From Terribacillus sp. DMT04 (lineage in GTDB: Bacteria; Bacillota; Bacilli; Bacillales; Amphibacillaceae), in the NCBI RefSeq assembly GCF_019056395.1, contig NZ_CP077639.1, positions 1,986,001 to 2,050,000 of the forward strand: a DNA stretch of 64,000 nucleotides. Direction: 5' to 3'. Below are positions 59,890 through 64,000 of the stretch, in pieces (positions within the stretch are counted from its first letter, which is position 1; each line of letters opens with the position of its first letter). Made by a program: the position numbers and the translations under genes. Under the pieces are notes generated by a model, which worked only from the letters and a program-made list of their open reading frames with translations, did no database searches and was not told where the DNA came from.

Positions 59890-60405
59890 TTATTCGTAAG
59901 TAGTTAGCGTAAGAACTTCGTAACCATTTAGCTTTTCTCTGCCGTCAAGATAACCCAATTCTACGAAGAAAGCACATCCGACAACGACACCACCAAGCTG
60001 TTCAACGAGCTTAATTGTTGCTTCAATTGTACCGCCAGTCGCAAGCAAGTCATCCGTAATCAGAACACGCTGACCAGGCTTAATTGCATCTTTATGGATT
60101 GTCAGAACGTTTTCGCCGTATTCAAGGCCATAAGATACTTTAATCACTTCACGCGGCAGCTTACCTTCTTTCCGTACAGGTGCAAAGCCTATATCCAACG
60201 CATAAGATACCGGACAGCCTACGATAAATCCGCGTGCTTCCGGACCGACGATCAAGTCTACATTTTTGTCTTTCGCAAATTCAACAATTTCATTAACTGC
60301 TGATTTATATGCCGGGCCATTATCCATCAAAGTTGTAATATCTTTGAACTTAATCCCCGGTTTTGGCCAGTCCTCTACGACTGTAATATATTTTTTATAA
60401 TCCAT
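59890..60405 (-). CDS. apt: Adenine phosphoribosyltransferase
   Basis: 171 residues. Apt makes AMP from adenine and PRPP. Motifs are [33 protein letters not shown] and the PRPP-binding [18 protein letters not shown]. The ATG at 60403-60405 overlaps the recJ end by 11 bases (coupled), as in B. subtilis recJ-apt-relA. A terminator separates it from relA. Confidence 0.96.
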   Translation of the reverse strand: MDYKKYITVVEDWPKPGIKFKDITTLMDNGPAYKSAVNEIVEFAKDKNVDLIVGPEARGFIVGCPVSYALDIGFAPVRKEGKLPREVIKVSYGLEYGENVLTIHKDAIKPGQRVLITDDLLATGGTIEATIKLVEQLGGVVVGCAFFVELGYLDGREKLNGYEVLTLTTYE

Positions 60406-62737
60406 TTACTGCTTCCTCCTCGATAACTTCCCCGCGCTCAAGCGCATGTTCCAGCCATTGTTTCAAATCGTTGTAGCCGGAATAATATAAGATCTTCTCG
60501 ACTTCTATCGCTTCCTTCAATCCCTGATAGACTTGTGAGTCCGCCAGATCTCGTTTAGAAGGACTTTGGTTGATTGAAATTTGATCCTTATCTAGTTTAA
60601 CAAATTCGAGCTCAAAAAACACCTCGGAAATAAACTTGGTACGCTGGGCACTCCAGCCACGGCTATTTTTAAGGTGATTCTCCAGCTGTTGATAGGAAAT
60701 CACTTTCTGTTTCAGCAGAATAGCGTAGAAAATCTTAAATTGTTCCCGATCCGGAAATCCTTGCAAGTAGGCGTTCTCTTTCACATCATAACAAGCATAA
60801 ATAAGATCTGGCTGTAAATGACGTAAAGCAAACGTTATATCCTCCAGCCGGTGCGGCAAATCTGCCAGAACAACAGCCGTTATATTACCTGCTGCATTTG
60901 CCAATCCTTCCGTTTCGTAATCAAGTACGCGCACCTGTTCTGACAGCCAATTGATATCCGTATCTGCACGGAAACGAATAACAGCTGTTTCTTCTTCCTG
61001 CTTCAGCTGAACTGTTTTTTGAAGCTGCTTGCTGCCTCGGTAATCAAACAGCTGCCAAGAACGGACTGCTATATCTTCAATTAGAATTTGAGCCTTCTGT
61101 CTGCCATTCCACTCGTTAATAGACAGCTCTCCGACAGCTTCCAGTTCATCTGCTGGTGCTAAAAACGGATAAAGATCTCCTTTCCCGAAACAAACACCAT
61201 CCAACTGTACATTTTCTTCCGCAAAAACAAACTTCAAGTGATTTTTATTTGCTCCGATCAGCTTCACTTCCCGCATTGGCGCCGAAAGTTTGACAAGCGG
61301 CTTCGGATTTTGCATACCAAATGGTGCCAGCTGTGACATATCTTTGATTAAATCAATGGAAACATCCTGTACGTTCACTTCTAAATCAATGGACAATGAC
61401 TGTTTAAAGTCTTCTGGAGTCAGTGCTTCACTGGCTGCCTTGTTTAATGCTTTCCGCAGCTTGTCCACTTGTTCAAGCTCTACTGTCATTCCCGCTGCTT
61501 GGGCATGTCCTCCAAAAGCAACAAAGTGATCCCGAACTTGCATGCAGTGGTGGAATAAATCAAAAGCATCGATGCTTCTGGCCGAACCTTTCGCTGTACC
61601 TTTTTCCGGGTGAGCTGCCAGCACAATAGCGGGACGATCAAAGGTGCGTACCAATTTTGACGCAACGATTCCTAAGACACCTTCGTTCCAGCCTTCCTTC
61701 GCTACAACAATAACGTGGCTGCTGTCTGCTTCCGGCTGTTCTCGAACCATTGCTTCAGCTTCTTTGGCAATTTTCGCAACAATATTCTGCCGCTCTGTGT
61801 TCAGTGACTGCATCTCTTCTGCCATTTCAGCTGCTTCTTCATACGTCGCCGCCAGCAGTAATTCCACCGCTAAGTCAGCATCCTGTAAGCGTCCGACTGC
61901 ATTAATGCGCGGTCCGATTTTGAAGCCGATATCTTCTTCTGTTACCATTCCATCCAAACCGCAGCTGTCCTTTAAGGCGCGTATACCAGGTCTTTGGGAC
62001 GAAGTAATTGCCTTTAATCCTTCGGCAGCTAATATTCTGTTTTCATCAACGAGCGGAACCAAATCCGCAATCGTGCCAATGACAACCAAATCAAGCAGCT
62101 GTTTCGGGAAGTATCCGAGCAAGTACTCTGCCAGTTTAAATGCCACACCTACTCCCGCAAGTTCGTGGAATGGGTAATCAGGTGAGCATTTCGGATGGAC
62201 AACCGCTATAGCAGCCGGAACAGATTCCTGCACCTCATGGTGATCTGTAATAATCAAATCAATTCCAATCTGCTTCGCGACCTCAGCTTCATGATTGGCA
62301 GCTATGCCTGTATCGACTGTTATAATTAACCCATAGCCATTGTCTTTAGCTGCACGGAAAGCTTCCTCATTCGGTCCGTAGCCTTCCGTAAAACGGTTTG
62401 GTATATAATAATCGCAATCGGCGCCAAGCTCCCGAAGCGCTTCTAGCAGGACAACAGTGGAAGAAACACCATCTGCATCGTAATCGCCGAATACGAGTAT
62501 TTTTTCTTCTTGCGCTATTGCAGCATGGATACGTTCAGCTGCAACATCTATATCACGTAAGTGTTCCGGGCGATGTAGGTCCTCAAGAGACGGACGAAGG
62601 AACCGCTTTGCGTCCTCTGCCGATGTAATTCCACGCTGTATGAGCAATTGCTCGACAAGCGGTGACACACCAAAACCCATTGCTGTATGAGCAGAAGGGC
62701 CGCTGTTTTCCTTCCATCTCATTGTGCTTTTCAACAT
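60395..62737 (-). CDS. recJ: Single-stranded-DNA-specific exonuclease RecJ
   Basis: 780 residues. RecJ is a 5'-3' exonuclease of the RecF pathway and mismatch repair. The DHH core shows [12 protein letters not shown] (residues 84-95), [10 protein letters not shown] and TDHHEVQ (164-170), and the DHHA1 part has [13 protein letters not shown]. The long C-terminal Bacillales-type extension is present. I used the ATG at 62735-62737, which follows TAGGGGG. A sigma-A promoter lies upstream. Confidence 0.95.
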   Translation of the reverse strand: MLKSTMRWKENSGPSAHTAMGFGVSPLVEQLLIQRGITSAEDAKRFLRPSLEDLHRPEHLRDIDVAAERIHAAIAQEEKILVFGDYDADGVSSTVVLLEALRELGADCDYYIPNRFTEGYGPNEEAFRAAKDNGYGLIITVDTGIAANHEAEVAKQIGIDLIITDHHEVQESVPAAIAVVHPKCSPDYPFHELAGVGVAFKLAEYLLGYFPKQLLDLVVIGTIADLVPLVDENRILAAEGLKAITSSQRPGIRALKDSCGLDGMVTEEDIGFKIGPRINAVGRLQDADLAVELLLAATYEEAAEMAEEMQSLNTERQNIVAKIAKEAEAMVREQPEADSSHVIVVAKEGWNEGVLGIVASKLVRTFDRPAIVLAAHPEKGTAKGSARSIDAFDLFHHCMQVRDHFVAFGGHAQAAGMTVELEQVDKLRKALNKAASEALTPEDFKQSLSIDLEVNVQDVSIDLIKDMSQLAPFGMQNPKPLVKLSAPMREVKLIGANKNHLKFVFAEENVQLDGVCFGKGDLYPFLAPADELEAVGELSINEWNGRQKAQILIEDIAVRSWQLFDYRGSKQLQKTVQLKQEEETAVIRFRADTDINWLSEQVRVLDYETEGLANAAGNITAVVLADLPHRLEDITFALRHLQPDLIYACYDVKENAYLQGFPDREQFKIFYAILLKQKVISYQQLENHLKNSRGWSAQRTKFISEVFFELEFVKLDKDQISINQSPSKRDLADSQVYQGLKEAIEVEKILYYSGYNDLKQWLEHALERGEVIEEEAVNGL

Positions 62738-62761
62738 AAAAAAAGACCCCCTAACCAAGCT

Positions 62762-62790
62762 ATTATACTAGAGCCTGGCCAGCGGGGCAA
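62762..62790 (-). promoter_or_regulatory. Sigma-A promoter of recJ
   Basis: TTGCCC (62785-62790), 17-base spacer and TATAAT (62762-62767) on the minus strand, about 25 bases before the recJ start. Confidence 0.65.
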
Positions 62791-62794
62791 TGTG

Positions 62795-63178
62795 TTATCT
62801 ATTGTATTCGTCTTTCATTCGTTCGGAAGTAGGATACGTGTTTGTTGTCGGATCGGAAATATTTGTTGTCGTTCTCTCCGTTTCCTCGTGTCCGTACTCT
62901 GCACGCTTTTCTTGCATCTCTGTAATTTCAGCTGCTTTCTTATCATTATCTTTTCGCAAAGTGCGCACTTCCCGGTTTAATTTAAACATACGCAACCCTC
63001 CTACAGATGCTGTAATTAAGACGCCCATCAAAACGGAGAACAATATGATTAATATCAGGGGAGCAGACCCAACTCCAAATAGGTAGTCCACCTGTACACT
63101 GTCAACGTTGATAACTGCGAATATTGCAATAAGTACTGCAAAGATAACTGCTAGAATGATATACCATTGTGCTTTCAT
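62795..63178 (-). CDS. yrvD: LapA-domain membrane protein (YrvD-like)
   Basis: 127 residues. Two membrane spans (about residues 5-24 and 41-62) enclose the DUF1049 block AVINVDSVQVDYLFG, typical of LapA. A coiled coil (about 65-95) and a polar threonine-rich tail follow. E. coli LapA works in lipopolysaccharide assembly; the Gram-positive role is unknown. It lies between secDF and recJ as in B. subtilis. The ATG at 63176-63178 follows AAGGAG. Confidence 0.86.
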   Translation of the reverse strand: MKAQWYIILAVIFAVLIAIFAVINVDSVQVDYLFGVGSAPLILIILFSVLMGVLITASVGGLRMFKLNREVRTLRKDNDKKAAEITEMQEKRAEYGHEETERTTTNISDPTTNTYPTSERMKDEYNR

Positions 63179-63225
63179 ATGCTGACTCCTTTCGAATGCG
63201 GCTATTACTTACATTCCCTATTTCA

Positions 63226-63262
63226 CAAAAAAATAACCCCCGTACTGCTACGGGAGTTATTT
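63226..63262 (-). terminator. Intrinsic terminator of secDF
   Basis: Stem of about 14 bases (63231-63244 with 63249-63262) and a T-run on the minus strand, one base after the secDF stop. Confidence 0.92.
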
Positions 63263-63263
63263 A

Positions 63264-64000
63264 TTAAACTTGCGGTCCTTCCACTTTCTTCTTCTCTTCG
63301 TGAATAATTGGCTTTTTGTCAATATTCTTGCCGCGCCATACGAGCCATAGCTGAGCCGCGATGAACAGCGAAGAGTATGTTCCTGCTGCCAATCCGATAA
63401 CCAGTGCAATCGAGAAGTTTGTAATCGGTGCAGCTCCGAAAATCCAGAGAATAATCGCTGCCACAATGACAGTTGCCACCGTGTTTACACTTCGTACTAG
63501 TGTTTGCAGTAAGCTGTCATTCACAATTTTCGCTAGCTCCTCGAACGTTTTCACTTTTCGTTTTATTCGTATATTTTCTTTAATACGGTCAAACGTTACG
63601 ATTGTATCATTAATCGAATAACCAATGATGGTCAAGATAGCCGCGATAATGGTGATATCGAATTCCAATCTTGTAATACTGAATATAGCCAAGATAAAGA
63701 AGGCGTCATGCACGAGTGCCACAATGGCTGCCATCGCAAATTTAAACTCAAATCGGATCGTTGCATACAACACAATCCCAATCGATGCAAAAATGACGGC
63801 GTACATTGCATTTTTTGCCAGTTCCTTGCCTATAACAGGCGAAACGGTACTAATGCTTGGCGCACTGCCATAAGCATCTGTTATATTGCTCTTTACGTCA
63901 TCTTCCTCGTTTTTGGAGAGCGTGTCATCCAAGCGGACGGAAGCATGCGTCCCATCTGCAGATAACTGCGTTTCTTTAGATGTATATCCAATATCCTCGA
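63264..64000 (-). CDS. secDF: Protein translocase subunit SecDF (SecF half), partial
   Basis: The last 244 codons are in the window; the gene continues past the right edge. SecD/SecF uses the proton gradient to pull exported proteins through SecYEG. SecF features are SPVIGKELAKNAMYAVIFAS, FDITIIAAILTIIGYSINDT, VTFDRIKENIR and the final spans ending in a lysine-rich tail. In B. subtilis SecD and SecF are fused; whether that holds here cannot be seen. A start codon is not claimed. Confidence 0.95.
   Translation of the reverse strand, partial: EDIGYTSKETQLSADGTHASVRLDDTLSKNEEDDVKSNITDAYGSAPSISTVSPVIGKELAKNAMYAVIFASIGIVLYATIRFEFKFAMAAIVALVHDAFFILAIFSITRLEFDITIIAAILTIIGYSINDTIVTFDRIKENIRIKRKVKTFEELAKIVNDSLLQTLVRSVNTVATVIVAAIILWIFGAAPITNFSIALVIGLAAGTYSSLFIAAQLWLVWRGKNIDKKPIIHEEKKKVEGPQV

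Overview
The window is a stretch of low-to-moderate GC Firmicute chromosome from an endospore-forming Bacillaceae. Sporulation genes (spoIIP, gpr, sigK, rsfA, sda), competence genes (comEA/EB/EC/ER), CIRCE heat-shock control, T-box leaders and a B. subtilis-like gene order (yqe and yrr/yrv clusters) all point this way. A halotolerant genus near Terribacillus, Virgibacillus or Oceanobacillus would fit, but this is only a guess from gene content and composition. No prophage, insertion sequence, CRISPR array, rRNA or tRNA gene was seen.

Layout. 1-9.7 kb (minus strand): nfeD fragment, yqeY, rpsU, deoC, then the heat-shock operon read right to left as hrcA-grpE-dnaK-dnaJ-prmA-rsmE-mtaB under a perfect CIRCE. 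9.7-15.6 kb (minus): hemW, lepA, yqxA, spoIIP, gpr. rpsT (plus) stands alone. 16-20.9 kb (minus): holA, comEC, comEB, comEA, with comER divergent. 21.8-26.9 kb (minus): the tightly packed yqeG-yqeH-aroE-yqeI-nadD-yqeK-rsfS-yqeM operon. 27-27.4 kb: a DnaA-box cluster and the checkpoint gene sda. 27.6-32.9 kb (plus): an Mrp sodium/proton antiporter operon with mrpA, C, D, E, F and G but no mrpB. 33-33.9 kb: uninterrupted sigK and a 41-residue membrane peptide, followed by a strong terminator and an intergenic repeat. 34.3-43.4 kb (minus): yrhC, mtnN, yrrS, greA, udk, trmR, mltG, yrzB, ruvX, ireB and alaS (frameshifted as read, with a T-box leader). 43.7-50.8 kb (minus): AI-2E-family protein, Zn-ribbon protein, recD2, TPR protein, mnmA, cysteine desulfurase, cymR. 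50.9-53.1 kb (plus): rarA and rsfA. 53.1-64 kb (minus): 6S RNA, aspS, hisS (T-box leader), a 56-residue orphan, dtd, relA, apt, recJ, lapA and the 3' part of secDF/secF.

How it works together: most genes serve protein synthesis and quality control (chaperones, ribosomal proteins, ribosome assembly factors, aminoacyl-tRNA synthetases, tRNA thiolation, deacylation and modification), the stringent response, DNA repair and uptake, and sporulation checkpoints. Regulatory elements readable directly from the sequence are CIRCE, two T-boxes (specifiers read as GCU for alaS and GAC for hisS-aspS), a DnaA-box array in front of sda, a probable sigma-F promoter for rsfA, 6S RNA, and many sigma-A promoters and intrinsic terminators.

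Most of this is conserved core genome. The points most worth a second look are the missing mrpB, the alaS frameshift, the NfeD start lacking its protease domain, the unexplained inverted repeats around sigK, and several small orphan proteins.
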